A DNA stretch of 13,739 nt from Anaerolineae bacterium. GTDB taxonomy: Bacteria > Chloroflexota > Anaerolineae > 4572-78 > J111. Positions within the stretch are counted from its first letter, which is position 1. Each line of letters starts with the position of its first letter. The position numbers and the translations under genes were made by a program. Shown here in pieces: positions 1 to 7,670 of this stretch. Location: positions 1-13,739 of the forward strand of contig JAGRCC010000793.1 in assembly GCA_020433785.1 (NCBI GenBank), in the 5' to 3' direction. Under the pieces are notes generated by a model. It made no database searches. It was not told where the DNA came from and worked only from the letters and a program-made list of their open reading frames with translations.

Positions 1-157
1 CAGGGAAGGCAGCTAACAGGTCATCGGTTATAAGGTAACCGCGGCTCATGGCTTTATGCATGAGCTCATCAAGTACGGTAGACTCAGATTTAACCTCGAC
101 CTCTAAACCATCTTTGAGCATATCTTCATGGTCTGATGTCATTACATCTGCTATCAT
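1..157 (-). CDS. rpoD: RNA polymerase primary sigma factor, N-terminal fragment (region 1.1), truncated by window edge
   Basis: The first 52 codons of a minus-strand gene that runs off the left edge. Read from the ATG at 155-157, residues 28-52 give a region 1.1-like pattern, with L-D-E-L-M early, then R-G-Y-L, then L-L-A-A-F-P. Primary sigma factors characteristically carry (I/L)xxLxxxGxxxGYLTYxEI...xLP here. Region 1.1 is the autoinhibitory domain that keeps free sigma from binding promoters. Residues 1-27 are a variable acidic stretch. The start is supported by a strong Shine-Dalgarno (GAGGTG, complement of 161-166) a few bases upstream; in-frame ATGs at codons 6 and 13 lack one. A consensus promoter lies at 452-480, about 290 nt upstream. 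The sigma-70 family assignment rests on this short region only. A group 2 sigma paralogue is possible. Confidence 0.6.
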   Translation of the reverse strand, partial: MIADVMTSDHEDMLKDGLEVEVKSESTVLDELMHKAMSRGYLITDDLLAAFP

Positions 158-451
158 AATCACCTCTTATATCCAGCCAAAGATAATTTCAGGATAACTA
201 TCCTGCCAGATTAATAAATTTCTAAGTTACAAAAACAGCGGTAATTCGCCTAAGAAATTCATAAGACAATAGAAAAATAAAAGACTTGGGTATTCTTTAA
301 TAAAGATAGTTCGTGCCTCAACGATGAGTGGAAATTTGCAGAGCTATGCCGTATGATCAAATTTTTGCATACGTATCTGACAAATTTTATTCGGTTATAT
401 GCGGGGACATTAAAATAACATTAATAGTACTCTAGCCACAACAACGCCGAC

Positions 452-480
452 ATTATATCATACGCAGATACCCATGTCAA
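452..480 (-). promoter_or_regulatory. Consensus sigma-70 promoter for the sigma-factor-like gene
   Basis: On the minus strand a perfect -35 TTGACA (475-480), a 17-bp spacer and a perfect -10 TATAAT (452-457) are present. The TG one base before the -10 makes it also an extended -10. Predicted transcription start is near 445, giving a leader of about 288 nt before the ATG at 157. A second TTGACAT copy lies 20 bp upstream (495-500) without a matching -10. Confidence 0.8.
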
Positions 481-570
481 CCCCTTATTTTTTATGTCAA
501 CCAAAAATACCAAAGGTCGCATTTACTTTGGTCTTTTACTTAAAAAAATTCTCTTTGTTCTATTTTTTAC

Positions 571-599
571 TTGCCATAATATTTGAGAAATGTTATAAT
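571..599 (+). promoter_or_regulatory. Rightward promoter P1 (upstream of the 1011 gene)
   Basis: TTGCCA (571-576, 5 of 6 to consensus), a 17-bp spacer and a perfect TATAAT (594-599) preceded by TGT, i.e. an extended -10. The predicted start near 606 would give a leader of about 405 nt to the gene at 1011. Confidence 0.65.
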
Positions 600-648
600 G
601 AATATGTCAAGTTAAATTAGCATATACCCATATATTGTATATTAAGTA

Positions 649-677
649 TTGACACCCCCTATAAATAGTGGTAGCAT
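649..677 (+). promoter_or_regulatory. Rightward promoter P2 (upstream of the 1011 gene)
   Basis: A perfect -35 TTGACA (649-654), a 17-bp spacer and TAGCAT (672-677, 4 of 6). The predicted start near 684 lies just before the structured leader. It is tandem with P1, 78 bp downstream. The -10 is weak, so it may need an activator. Confidence 0.5.
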
Positions 678-721
678 TGAGATTAGAGGTTGGCTCTGCC
701 TGACTTTAACAACAAACTTAA

Positions 722-972
722 TGTTACTAAGTAACACTCTAGCTTTTTTATTACTTTGTAAAGTACTCAACAAAAGTTGAATACTTTTGCATTGTCATCC
801 AACCTTGATAGCAATGGCGGAGATGGGGTCCAACTATGGTCTTACCTTAAAATAGACCCGACGAAAAGGACGCTAGCAACCCATTTCCGCCATTTAGCTA
901 AATTTCCAATTTTATGACCTATTATCATTCAACAAAGGTCATATCATCGCACGGTTATAGCCGTTTATAACC
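722..972 (+). ncRNA. Structured leader RNA or cis-regulatory element, class unknown
   Basis: Several consecutive hairpins can be paired directly. TGTTAC/GTAACA spans 722-736. ACTTT 753-757 can pair with AAAGT 760-764. Alternatively 760-764 pairs with 783-787, with TCAAC/GTTGA inside, so the two are mutually exclusive. An extended hairpin spans 813-894. TATGACCT 913-920 pairs with AGGTCATA 936-943. GGTTATA 953-959 pairs with TATAACC 966-972. In the extended hairpin a 15-bp helix (813-827 with 880-894, one G-U) encloses GTCC/GGAC (828-831 with 868-871) and GGTCT/AGACC (838-842 with 854-858), with an A-rich 3' internal loop. It lies between promoters P1/P2 and the gene at 1011, with no terminator between. 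No known riboswitch core was recognised. Confidence 0.45.
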
Positions 973-1010
973 AGGGCTGGGGGGCATTAAGATAGGGCAT
1001 AGGCCTCGTC

Positions 1011-1742
1011 ATGAAAAGCCTAAAACGTGAAATTGCATCTATCACCGACCAGCAATGGACAGTTCTACTTTCACTTCTGACCTTAGTCAATATGGTCGTT
1101 CTTGGCGGGCTGGTTTGGCTGTTGACGGTTCACTCCTCAGGGCAATTCTTTAGAGTCCTGGCTCAAGCTCCAGCCACTCGTACCCCCTATCCAACCTTCA
1201 CCCCCACTTCTACCCTGGAACCGGGAGCCACAGCCCTGAGTACCCTGGTTCCAACCTGGACACCCTCTATCACTTACACCCCTGAACCAACCAACACCCC
1301 TGAACCAACGAGTACTCTTCCCTTCCGTACTCCCATCCGAGCCACCGAAACGCCTCTTGCCACCGATACTCCCACCCCTGAGTTTGATTATATCGGCTCA
1401 ATTAGGCAGTTAACCCCATGCGAAAATGCCGGAAAGCACCACATTTTTGCCTATGTGCATGATACTGCCGGTAACGGTATCCCCGGTATGAAAATGAAAG
1501 TTTCCTGGCCCAATGGCGAAGCAACTTTAACCACCGGGACGAAGATGGAAGATCCCGGTTTAGCCGATTTCGCGATGTTCAAAGGGTCTTACTTTATAGA
1601 GGTGCTTGGTGGTCTCAGCCAAGTCATCGGTCCCATTACCCCTGACATTCCACTGAACGAGTTGTGCCCCGAAACCAACAACGGCGTCGCTAATTCACTC
1701 TACCACTACTCCTATGAAGTGATTTTTACAAAGGTACGCTAA
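1011..1742 (+). CDS. Membrane-anchored protein with Thr/Pro-rich stalk and small extracytoplasmic beta-type domain
   Basis: A 243-residue protein with one N-terminal transmembrane segment (about residues 17-39, after a basic N-terminus) that probably acts as an uncleaved anchor. A T/P-rich low-complexity stalk follows (about 55-124, many TPT/EPT units). The C-terminal domain (about 126-243) begins near [13 protein letters not shown] and has alternating hydrophobic strands, one containing [15 protein letters not shown], typical of a carboxypeptidase-regulatory or Ig-like beta sandwich. Its two cysteines (137 and 219) could form a disulfide. No catalytic motif is visible. The stalk places this domain away from the membrane, outside the cell. 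The next gene starts 4 nt after its stop and has the same TM-stalk-domain plan, so the two are probably cotranscribed. The Shine-Dalgarno is weak (AGG-type), but the start places the TM correctly. The specific function is unknown. Confidence 0.8.
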   Translation: MKSLKREIASITDQQWTVLLSLLTLVNMVVLGGLVWLLTVHSSGQFFRVLAQAPATRTPYPTFTPTSTLEPGATALSTLVPTWTPSITYTPEPTNTPEPTSTLPFRTPIRATETPLATDTPTPEFDYIGSIRQLTPCENAGKHHIFAYVHDTAGNGIPGMKMKVSWPNGEATLTTGTKMEDPGLADFAMFKGSYFIEVLGGLSQVIGPITPDIPLNELCPETNNGVANSLYHYSYEVIFTKVR

Positions 1743-1746
1743 GGCC

Positions 1747-3930
1747 ATGGGCAAATGGAAACCCTGGCAGATTGTCTTTTTGATCTATTTGCTGGTCTTA
1801 AATCTGGTGGTTTTTGGTGTACTAGGGTTTGTTTTCTTAACTAACTACGTCCTACTACCTTATCAAACTGCCCCTCAATCGATGGCCGCTGTTGGGACAC
1901 CAGCATCGACCATCGCCGCTTCGGCGTTATCAACGGCTGCCGGTGAGGTTGTTCGCCCTACTGTCGCACCCAATAGGACCGAAGCCGATGCCCAATTCCA
2001 GCCGGAGACAAGGCCAGCCGACTTGCCCACTCAACCTCTCATCATTCCTCCGGTTGACATTCCTCCGCTTCCTCCCCCGCCTGGGAACGACATCGAACCA
2101 ACCGCTGCTGTACCCACGACGGTTTCTCAACCGGAGCAAGCTATACCAACCATTACCCCCATTTCTGAGAATGGATCAAATTCTCCGCCGTCGAATCCTA
2201 CTTCAGCCGATCAAGAATCATCGGCCCCATCAGACAATACCCGTGAGCCGACCGCGATAGCACAAGCCCAAGAAGTCGAAGTTGAACCGCCGACTGCGAC
2301 CGCCACACCGTTGCCCACCGCTTCATCGACAGCCACTCATACACCCACGAATACACCCAGCCCAACGGCATCGGCCACTAATACAGCAACCAACACTCCA
2401 ACCTCAACAGCTTCGGCTACTAACACCCCAACCGATACCCCCACCCCGACGGCTTCATTTACCAATACCCCAACCGATACGCCTAGCCCAACAGCTTCGG
2501 CCACTAACACTCCGACTGATACGCCCAGCCCAACGGCTTCGGCCACCAATACTGCCACACCATCCCCTGTTGCCACTTTAACCGCTACGGCAACTCAAAC
2601 GCCCACCAAAACACCTTCTCGCACACCACGGCCAACGGCCACTTGGACCTCAACCTCAACCCCTACCTCACCACCCACGGCAACACCTACCAAGCTATCC
2701 ACAGCGACAGCGACCAAAACGCCAACCGACGCCCCCTCACCGACAGACACATCAACCCTTCCCGTCACGCGGCAACCCTCTTCCACCGCCACCCGAACGG
2801 CAACGCTGACACCATTTCCTACAGCAACGTTTACCTGGACACCAGAACCCACAACCACTCCGTCACCGACACCAACCGCTTCTTTAACACCAACTGCTGT
2901 GCCATCGCCGACCGCCACCAAACCGGTAATTATCTCTCAGGCCACAGCTATCGCCGCCGCGGATGTCTCCACCGCCGATGAGTTGACCTTAGACACCACC
3001 CAATTCAGCCGTGCCGCTGAAAATGCGGTCGAAATAACGCCGTTGACCAATCGTAGTATCGCGTTAACCTGGACATCTCCGGCGAATGATAAGGGGCCAT
3101 ATCGCCTCTACAGCGATATGGGAACAGGTTACGGCGTATACATCTATAAAGCCGACGTGAACGAGCCTTCTTTTATAGACAGCCTGCTGCGGCCGAGTTT
3201 TAGCTACCACTATCGAGTTACTCGCCTGGCAAAAGATACGCCGGAAACCATTCTGGCTCAGGTCAACGCCAGTACCTTCCCTACTTCGGAGCTGCTCGGC
3301 GACTTCGCTCGCTCGCGTGAAGCGACCACTAACACGGTTATCGCCGCTCCAACAGCGCTGCCAGCCGATGCTGTCCTGCTTGGGCTGATTAGTGACAACG
3401 ACTTCATTGACGAATTTAACACCTTAACCATTGTCGGTGAACTGCGCAACGATTCTAATTTGGACGTCGGCCAGACCGATATTTCGGTAACCTTTTACGA
3501 TGCCGCCGGCACATTAATCGGTCAAGCCAACGGTGAAACCATTCTCAAAGTTATCCCGCGGGGCGAACGGTCCCCATTTATTATCACCCTCACCCGACCG
3601 ACAGGTTATGTGTCTTACAGTTTGCGGGCCGTCGCTCGCCCAGTCTCACCCCGAAACAACGCCCAATTGGCAGTGGTTGGGGTGAGACGCTATGAGGATG
3701 AAGCCGGATTTTTACATATCAAAGGGACGATAGAAAATGTGGGGACTAGTACGGCCAAACGAACCAAAGTTGCCGCTGCTATATTTGGGCGCGACAATAG
3801 CGTCATCAATGTCGCTTTTACTTATGTTAATCCGCCGACATTAGCGCCTGGCGAACGAGCTGAGTACGACGCGATTTTCGCCTACTATCCTAGATATGCC
3901 AGTCAGCAGGTCATTGCCTTTGAGGAGTAA
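1747..3930 (+). CDS. Membrane-anchored surface protein with long TPT stalk, fibronectin III-like and two FxLYD-like domains
   Basis: A 727-residue protein. Residues 7-32 form the N-terminal membrane anchor. Residues about 50-390 are a very long Pro/Thr/Ser/Ala stalk, with five 14-residue repeats at 201-270. A fibronectin type III-like domain follows (about 424-510; SIALTW near its start, YHYRVTRL near its end). Two tandem beta-domains come next: about 548-635 ([12 protein letters not shown].. then V-x-V-x-FYD) and about 645-727 ([11 protein letters not shown]..). Their GxxxN and late PGE(R) patterns resemble FxLYD-type domains. This looks like a surface-displayed binding or scaffold protein. 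No enzymatic residues were seen. The ATG lies 4 nt after the upstream stop, with AAGG overlapping that stop, consistent with translational coupling. A strong terminator follows 82 nt downstream. Confidence 0.8.
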   Translation: MGKWKPWQIVFLIYLLVLNLVVFGVLGFVFLTNYVLLPYQTAPQSMAAVGTPASTIAASALSTAAGEVVRPTVAPNRTEADAQFQPETRPADLPTQPLIIPPVDIPPLPPPPGNDIEPTAAVPTTVSQPEQAIPTITPISENGSNSPPSNPTSADQESSAPSDNTREPTAIAQAQEVEVEPPTATATPLPTASSTATHTPTNTPSPTASATNTATNTPTSTASATNTPTDTPTPTASFTNTPTDTPSPTASATNTPTDTPSPTASATNTATPSPVATLTATATQTPTKTPSRTPRPTATWTSTSTPTSPPTATPTKLSTATATKTPTDAPSPTDTSTLPVTRQPSSTATRTATLTPFPTATFTWTPEPTTTPSPTPTASLTPTAVPSPTATKPVIISQATAIAAADVSTADELTLDTTQFSRAAENAVEITPLTNRSIALTWTSPANDKGPYRLYSDMGTGYGVYIYKADVNEPSFIDSLLRPSFSYHYRVTRLAKDTPETILAQVNASTFPTSELLGDFARSREATTNTVIAAPTALPADAVLLGLISDNDFIDEFNTLTIVGELRNDSNLDVGQTDISVTFYDAAGTLIGQANGETILKVIPRGERSPFIITLTRPTGYVSYSLRAVARPVSPRNNAQLAVVGVRRYEDEAGFLHIKGTIENVGTSTAKRTKVAAAIFGRDNSVINVAFTYVNPPTLAPGERAEYDAIFAYYPRYASQQVIAFEE
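2347..2556 (+). repeat. Five tandem 42-bp (14-residue) stalk repeats
   Basis: Inside the stalk of the 1747 gene, residues 201-270 are five units of the form T(N/D)TP-x-P-TAS-x-TNT(A/P), with unit 2 carrying S in place of the second P. Codons differ between units at third positions, so the repeats are diverged, not freshly duplicated. They probably set stalk length and may be glycosylated on Thr. Confidence 0.85.
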
Positions 3931-4011
3931 AAGGATTTATTGACAGACCGCGCAACCAGCGTTTCTAGCCAATCCATTAAGGGCCAGTCGCCTCAATCCT
4001 TTCCAGTAAAT

Positions 4012-4047
4012 AAAAAAACCCCCGCTTAATCAAGCGGGGGTTTTTTT
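4012..4047. terminator. Bidirectional intrinsic terminator
   Basis: A perfect inverted repeat: seven A, CCCCC, GCTT, loop AATC, AAGC, GGGGG, seven T. The 16-bp stem includes the A/T tracts, so it has a U-run in both directions. It terminates the rightward gene ending at 3930 and the leftward pilin gene ending at 4092, which converge on it. Confidence 0.92.
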
Positions 4048-4091
4048 ATGATGAAAAGAAAATTACTTAAGAAAAATAAATTAACTAATGA

Positions 4092-4238
4092 TTAGAGATT
4101 AGCAACGATATTGCTGAACACGTTACCAACAACCGGGCCAAGCAGCAACAGAATAGCGATAACAACGATGGCGACCAGCACCAGGATTAAAGCGTATTCT
4201 ACAAGACCTTGACCTTCTTCTTTCGGTAAGAACAACAT
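4092..4238 (-). CDS. Flp/Fap-type (type IVb) pilin
   Basis: A 48-residue prepilin. Residues 7-18 read EEGQGLVEYALI, matching the type IVb cleavage motif G-xxxx-E-Y: cleavage after Gly9 puts Glu at +5 and Tyr at +6. A single hydrophobic segment follows (about 16-35, rich in L/V/I/A), then a short tail ending GNVFSNIVANL. Mature length would be about 39 residues, typical of Flp pilins assembled by Tad systems into adhesive or bundle-forming pili. TadV-type peptidase, TadA ATPase and TadB/C platform genes are not in the window, so this pilin is either an orphan or served by machinery elsewhere. The start is strongly supported by AGGAG 8 nt upstream of the ATG. The terminator at 4012-4047 lies 45 nt past the stop. 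Confidence 0.9.
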   Translation of the reverse strand: MLFLPKEEGQGLVEYALILVLVAIVVIAILLLLGPVVGNVFSNIVANL

Positions 4239-4561
4239 GGATAAAGCTCCTTTCAAAAATTAAAAATATGAATAAAGTTAGATAAACTTGGTCACCAGTA
4301 TAAGGCCAAACTGCTGCTGTTGCTGTAAGAAAAAAGTACTAACATAGTACTAACATAGAGGGGAAAAATTTTGTTGGTGGCCGAGTAACTACCTATATTT
4401 TGGGAGGGGTAGTCAGCAGCTTGGCCAAATATACCGGCGAAATGAATGTTATTTGATCCAAATTATAAATCACTATCAACCAAAATAATAGTGGCAAAGG
4501 TACTGGCGGAAAGTCACTAATTTTCAGGTTCAAAAGTACCAAGAAACTTGCCCGAAAGTAC
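4239..4561 (-). promoter_or_regulatory. Leader and control region of the pilin gene
   Basis: These 323 nt between tetR and the pilin contain no gene. A perfect tandem duplication of AGTACTAACAT (4335-4345 and 4346-4356) lies about 100 nt before the pilin ATG and could bind a regulator. A TATAAT on the minus strand (4462-4467) has no good -35. A CTG/CTGTTG microsatellite-like run is at 4311-4325. ACTACC (4388-4393) can pair with GGTAGT (4408-4413). No confident promoter could be assigned. Confidence 0.35.
4335..4356. repeat. Tandem 11-bp direct repeat upstream of the pilin gene
   Basis: Two exact, abutting copies of AGTACTAACAT followed by AG. The 11-bp period is one helical turn, so two proteins could bind the same face of the DNA. 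Function is inferred from position only. Confidence 0.6.
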
Positions 4562-4563
4562 TT
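4548..4563 (-). repeat. 16-bp element shared with 8646-8661 (copy at the tetR 3' end)
   Basis: Read on the minus strand this is AAGTACTTTCGGGCAA, identical to the plus strand at 8646-8661. It overlaps the tetR stop codon. In both copies GTAC recurs 18 bases after the first GTAC, so the conserved unit extends to about 26 bp. Confidence 0.65.
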
Positions 4564-5176
4564 ATTTTTTAGTTACCGCCAGAAACATTTCGACAATCTG
4601 CTCAACCATCGTCTCAACAGATATCGTTTCGTAGCGTGGATCAACCCCTGAGAGCTGAAAAGCCGTGTTCAACGCAATCGATCCAATCAGGGCGCGGGTA
4701 ATAACAATCGGGTTGACTAGTTTGAATTCGCCGGAGTCTATCCGGCGCTGGATGTACTGCTCGATGGGTTCAGCTACCGGCATTAAAATACTCTGGTAAA
4801 TGGCCTCCCGCAGGTCAGGATCGGAGAATATCTCGGCAATCATGGGGGCCATAATATGCCCATACTCCTTCAATAGTTGGTATCGATCATGTAAGAGCAG
4901 GCTAAAAAATTCTCTCGGATCATCCGGAGGATTCTCTAGAATGGTAGCTTTAATCGAGCGCGTGGCCAACATCTCAACCATGGCCAGTAGCAAATCTCTT
5001 TTATTATTAAAATAGTTATAGATGGTCCCTTCAGCCACACCGGCCTGGCGGGCAATCTCTTTGGTGGTGGCCCGGTGGAACCCTTTTTTAGCAAAAACCT
5101 GGGCTGCTCCCATCAATATTTGCGTCCGCCGCGCCTCGATCATTTGCTCTTTGAAGTCTATCGCGTCATCTAACAT
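4562..5176 (-). CDS. TetR/AcrR-family transcriptional repressor
   Basis: A 204-residue regulator. The N-terminal DNA-binding domain (about residues 16-62) has the family's signature order: RRTQIL at helix 1, VFAKKGF, then the helix-turn-helix TTKEIARQAGVAEGTIYNYF (37-56), followed by NNKRDLL. The rest (about 70-200) is the all-helical ligand-binding and dimerisation domain, too divergent to name a ligand. It lies 32 nt downstream of the FtsX-type permease gene on the same strand and is surely cotranscribed with it. A TetR-like operator sits on that operon's promoter (7653-7666), so it most likely represses its own operon until a ligand, perhaps the exported compound, releases it. The Shine-Dalgarno is weak (AAAGAGA). 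An in-frame ATG at codon 12 would still leave the HTH intact. Confidence 0.9.
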   Translation of the reverse strand: MLDDAIDFKEQMIEARRTQILMGAAQVFAKKGFHRATTKEIARQAGVAEGTIYNYFNNKRDLLLAMVEMLATRSIKATILENPPDDPREFFSLLLHDRYQLLKEYGHIMAPMIAEIFSDPDLREAIYQSILMPVAEPIEQYIQRRIDSGEFKLVNPIVITRALIGSIALNTAFQLSGVDPRYETISVETMVEQIVEMFLAVTKK

Positions 5177-5208
5177 TTAAGATCTCTTTCCCAATTAAAA
5201 TAAACTCT

Positions 5209-7611
5209 CTAACTGTACATTAAACTTTCTCGAACACTGGTTTGGGCAGCTTTATTGGCCGGAAACCAACTAGCCACCGCAGCCAAGACAGTCACAACGC
5301 CAAACCAATACCAGACTCCGGCCTCGGAAAAGCGATAGATTAGTTCTGTATTCAGTAGCTGCGACAGCGTTCCAATGACCAATTGGCCAGCCGGAATACT
5401 AAGCGGGATGGCGATTAACCAGCTCAGCCAACCTAAAATCAGGCCCTCGCCTATAAATTGGACCAAAATAGCCGTTGAGGAAGCGCCGATAGCCCGCATC
5501 ACGCCGATTTCACGGGTTCGCTCTAGGACATTAATCGAAAGCGTTCCACTTAAAGCCACGGCGCCAACCGCACCGATCATTATCGCCATGCCGCTTAAGA
5601 GTGCCATCAGAATGGAAATCTGTCCGACGCGCAGTTCAGTGACACGGTGGGTGGTATCCATCCGGCTGGCAATGACATCGTAACCGTTGGCTTCATAAAG
5701 CTCACGTAACGCTATCGCCGTATTGAACTCACTGGCCGCATCATCGTGTTTCGTTTTAATCTTGATGGCCGTACCCCGGCCTACCTGCCGAATTTCTCGT
5801 AAAAGCGTAGGGCGGGGCACAAGAGATGACTCTTGATCGAGCGGTTCAAACACTAACCCCACGATTTCCCAGTTTGATTCTCGTTTGGTAGGAATATCAA
5901 CCGTAATCCAGTCGCCTACCTCAACCCCAATTTCAGCCGCGACGGCCTGGTTGAGAACCATGGCATAAGTATCGTCAGATTGGAGCCATCGTCCGGCTCG
6001 CATCTGAGGCAGATAAGCTTCAGTGGGCACCGGCAGGCCGCGCAGATTAATCTCGTTGTCGTCATTGGCTTCGGGTTGGCCCATAACCCGGGCTTTCCCT
6101 CTGGCCGTGCCCCATACTTCCACCGCTTCCACTTCAGGCAGAGAAAAACTCACGGCTTCAATCTCTTCGATACGCTCTTCATCCTTCAAATCAAGCATAA
6201 CATTAACGTTGAAAATTGAAAATAAGATATCGCTAAAGGTGTATATCAGCGAGACTCTGGTGCTAACCACAACCATAAAGATTACCCCAGCCCCGACCAG
6301 GGTGATTTGGGTAAATGCCACCCGCTTTTTGTTACGGAAGGTATTACTAAGCGTTAGCGCCAAAAGGCGAGGTAAAAACTGAACTTTTGCCAGTACTCGA
6401 TCCAACAAACCGGATACCCCACCTAACCCGTAGGTACTGACCGCCTCCCGAACCGTAATCCGCGCCCCTGAAATAATCGGAACAAGGGCAATAACCAGCG
6501 GCGACAGCAGCGCGATAACCACTTGAACTGTAACCGCCGTAGTGGAAATCTCAAACGGCCCGGGGCTCATTTGAATTCGGCCGATCATACCCAACCGCAG
6601 GCCGTGAGCGCCCAAGGCTCCCAACGGCACGGCTATCAGTAGGGCTAGCATAGCATAAACAAAAACAATGCACATATAAACCAGAATGATCTCACCATAA
6701 CTGGCGCCGATGGCCTTCATAATGCCAATTTGATTAATTTGCTGGCTTATGACGGCGTTGATGGTGTTGTATACTAAAAATAGCCCCAGAATGAACGTCG
6801 CCACGGACATAATCGTCAATATCAGAAAAACCCCATCTAAGGCATCTTGGGCGATAAAACGATCGGGATGGCTGGTGCGGGTGACAAACCCGCCGGGGGC
6901 AGGAATAGCGGCCCGAACTTCCACATCCTGTTTTTCCAACTCATGTTGAATCAAATCGGCAGTGGCCACAGCCCGCTCTTTACTGAAATTTGGAATAGTG
7001 GCCAACACCAAACTGTAATTTTTCTCACCGGTTAGTTGGGCAAAGCGTTCCTGGGTGGTGAAAAACATCGGGTCAGGTACAACAAAAGGCGGGGGGTGGG
7101 CGGCGTTGTACAGTACTCCATTAAATTCAATGGTATATTCTTTGTCACCGGTATCGATTTCCACTCGATCACCGATCCCCAAGTTGCGGCCGCGCTGTAC
7201 GCCCATTAACTTGCGATCTGGCCAGTCGCCGTTGTCCAAAATAACTTTTCTAATCGATTGGTCCTTGTAATCATCTAGAGCCACTAAAAACGCCGGCTCC
7301 CACGGGGTGTTTGCGTCAGGTCGCCACTTGATGGTTTTTTGCTGCCAGCCGATCACGGTCTCGACCCCGCGTAAATTTTCCAAAGTATCGATCATCAGCT
7401 CATCGACCGGCGGATCAACAAACAAGCCGATGGTAGCCGGATTGGAGGCTTGCCAGTTGCGCCCCATATCTTTGAGGATGAACTCTTTGCCACCTAAAAC
7501 CGTGCCAACCGCAAACGCACCAATCGCAATGATAGAGACCACACGCAGCGTTCGCCCTTTATTTTCCCATAGATCGAACCAGATTTTGTAACGAATAGCG
7601 CCTAATAACAT
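5209..7611 (-). CDS. FtsX/MacB-like ABC transporter permease, two-module fused type
   Basis: An 800-residue inner-membrane permease from the ATG at 7611. A TM lies at about 23-41, followed by an extracytoplasmic MacB-PCD-like domain (about 45-255). The first FtsX core has TMs at about 259-284, 307-332 and 362-384, with the cytoplasmic coupling motif QINQIGIMKAIGAS (291-304). The second module repeats this: TM about 432-452, extracytoplasmic domain about 470-660, and FtsX core from about 665 with ERTREIGVMRAIGAS (697-711) and TMs to about 785. Such proteins work with a MacB/LolD-type ATPase in lipoprotein, lipid, peptide or drug export. No ATPase is in the window. An upstream ATG at 7647 is less likely: the one at 7611 has AAGGA (complement of 7619-7623) spaced 7 nt. 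The cotranscribed TetR suggests inducible expression. The substrate is unknown. Confidence 0.9.
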   Translation of the reverse strand: MLLGAIRYKIWFDLWENKGRTLRVVSIIAIGAFAVGTVLGGKEFILKDMGRNWQASNPATIGLFVDPPVDELMIDTLENLRGVETVIGWQQKTIKWRPDANTPWEPAFLVALDDYKDQSIRKVILDNGDWPDRKLMGVQRGRNLGIGDRVEIDTGDKEYTIEFNGVLYNAAHPPPFVVPDPMFFTTQERFAQLTGEKNYSLVLATIPNFSKERAVATADLIQHELEKQDVEVRAAIPAPGGFVTRTSHPDRFIAQDALDGVFLILTIMSVATFILGLFLVYNTINAVISQQINQIGIMKAIGASYGEIILVYMCIVFVYAMLALLIAVPLGALGAHGLRLGMIGRIQMSPGPFEISTTAVTVQVVIALLSPLVIALVPIISGARITVREAVSTYGLGGVSGLLDRVLAKVQFLPRLLALTLSNTFRNKKRVAFTQITLVGAGVIFMVVVSTRVSLIYTFSDILFSIFNVNVMLDLKDEERIEEIEAVSFSLPEVEAVEVWGTARGKARVMGQPEANDDNEINLRGLPVPTEAYLPQMRAGRWLQSDDTYAMVLNQAVAAEIGVEVGDWITVDIPTKRESNWEIVGLVFEPLDQESSLVPRPTLLREIRQVGRGTAIKIKTKHDDAASEFNTAIALRELYEANGYDVIASRMDTTHRVTELRVGQISILMALLSGMAIMIGAVGAVALSGTLSINVLERTREIGVMRAIGASSTAILVQFIGEGLILGWLSWLIAIPLSIPAGQLVIGTLSQLLNTELIYRFSEAGVWYWFGVVTVLAAVASWFPANKAAQTSVRESLMYS

Positions 7612-7652
7612 TTCATTATCCTTACAGGAATATGAGTAATCACACATTTGAT

Positions 7653-7666
7653 TGAGTGCTCACTCA
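7653..7666. promoter_or_regulatory. Probable TetR-family operator (TGAGTG-CT-CACTCA)
   Basis: A dyad with perfect 6-bp arms, TGAGTG (7653-7658) and CACTCA (7661-7666), around CT. This is the operator style common for TetR/AcrR repressors. It spans the predicted transcription start (about 7664) of the permease-tetR operon, immediately downstream of the -10 box, which is an ideal repression site. Binding by the tetR product is inferred from family practice and position. Confidence 0.7.
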
Positions 7667-7670
7667 TTTA

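Larger units (their letters stand above)
158..1010. other. Divergent intergenic region, no convincing gene
   Basis: This 853-nt AT-rich region separates the sigma-like gene (leftward) from the stalk-protein genes (rightward). It holds one strong leftward promoter (452-480), two rightward promoters (571-599 and 649-677) and a run of hairpins from 722 to 972 that forms the rightward leader. The leftward leader (158-445) shows no obvious long helix. No tRNA or other recognised RNA family could be matched by eye. A 13-codon ATG frame at 814-855 has no Shine-Dalgarno. Confidence 0.7.

Noticed and set aside
814..855. 13-codon ATG frame inside the structured leader
   Set aside because: No Shine-Dalgarno, start codon buried in the 15-bp helix, no attenuation-like codon bias.
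2347..2556. CRISPR-like or satellite array
   Set aside because: The repeats are contiguous, in frame and encode a stalk; there are no unique spacers.
2337..2921. Minus-strand Val/Gly-rich open frames opposite the stalk
   Set aside because: They are the mirror image of TPT-coding repeats (ACN/CCN codons read backwards), not independent genes.
7612..7647. Upstream ATG at 7647 for the permease (12 extra residues)
   Set aside because: No ribosome site before it and it lies very close to the operator; the ATG at 7611 has AAGGA at ideal spacing.
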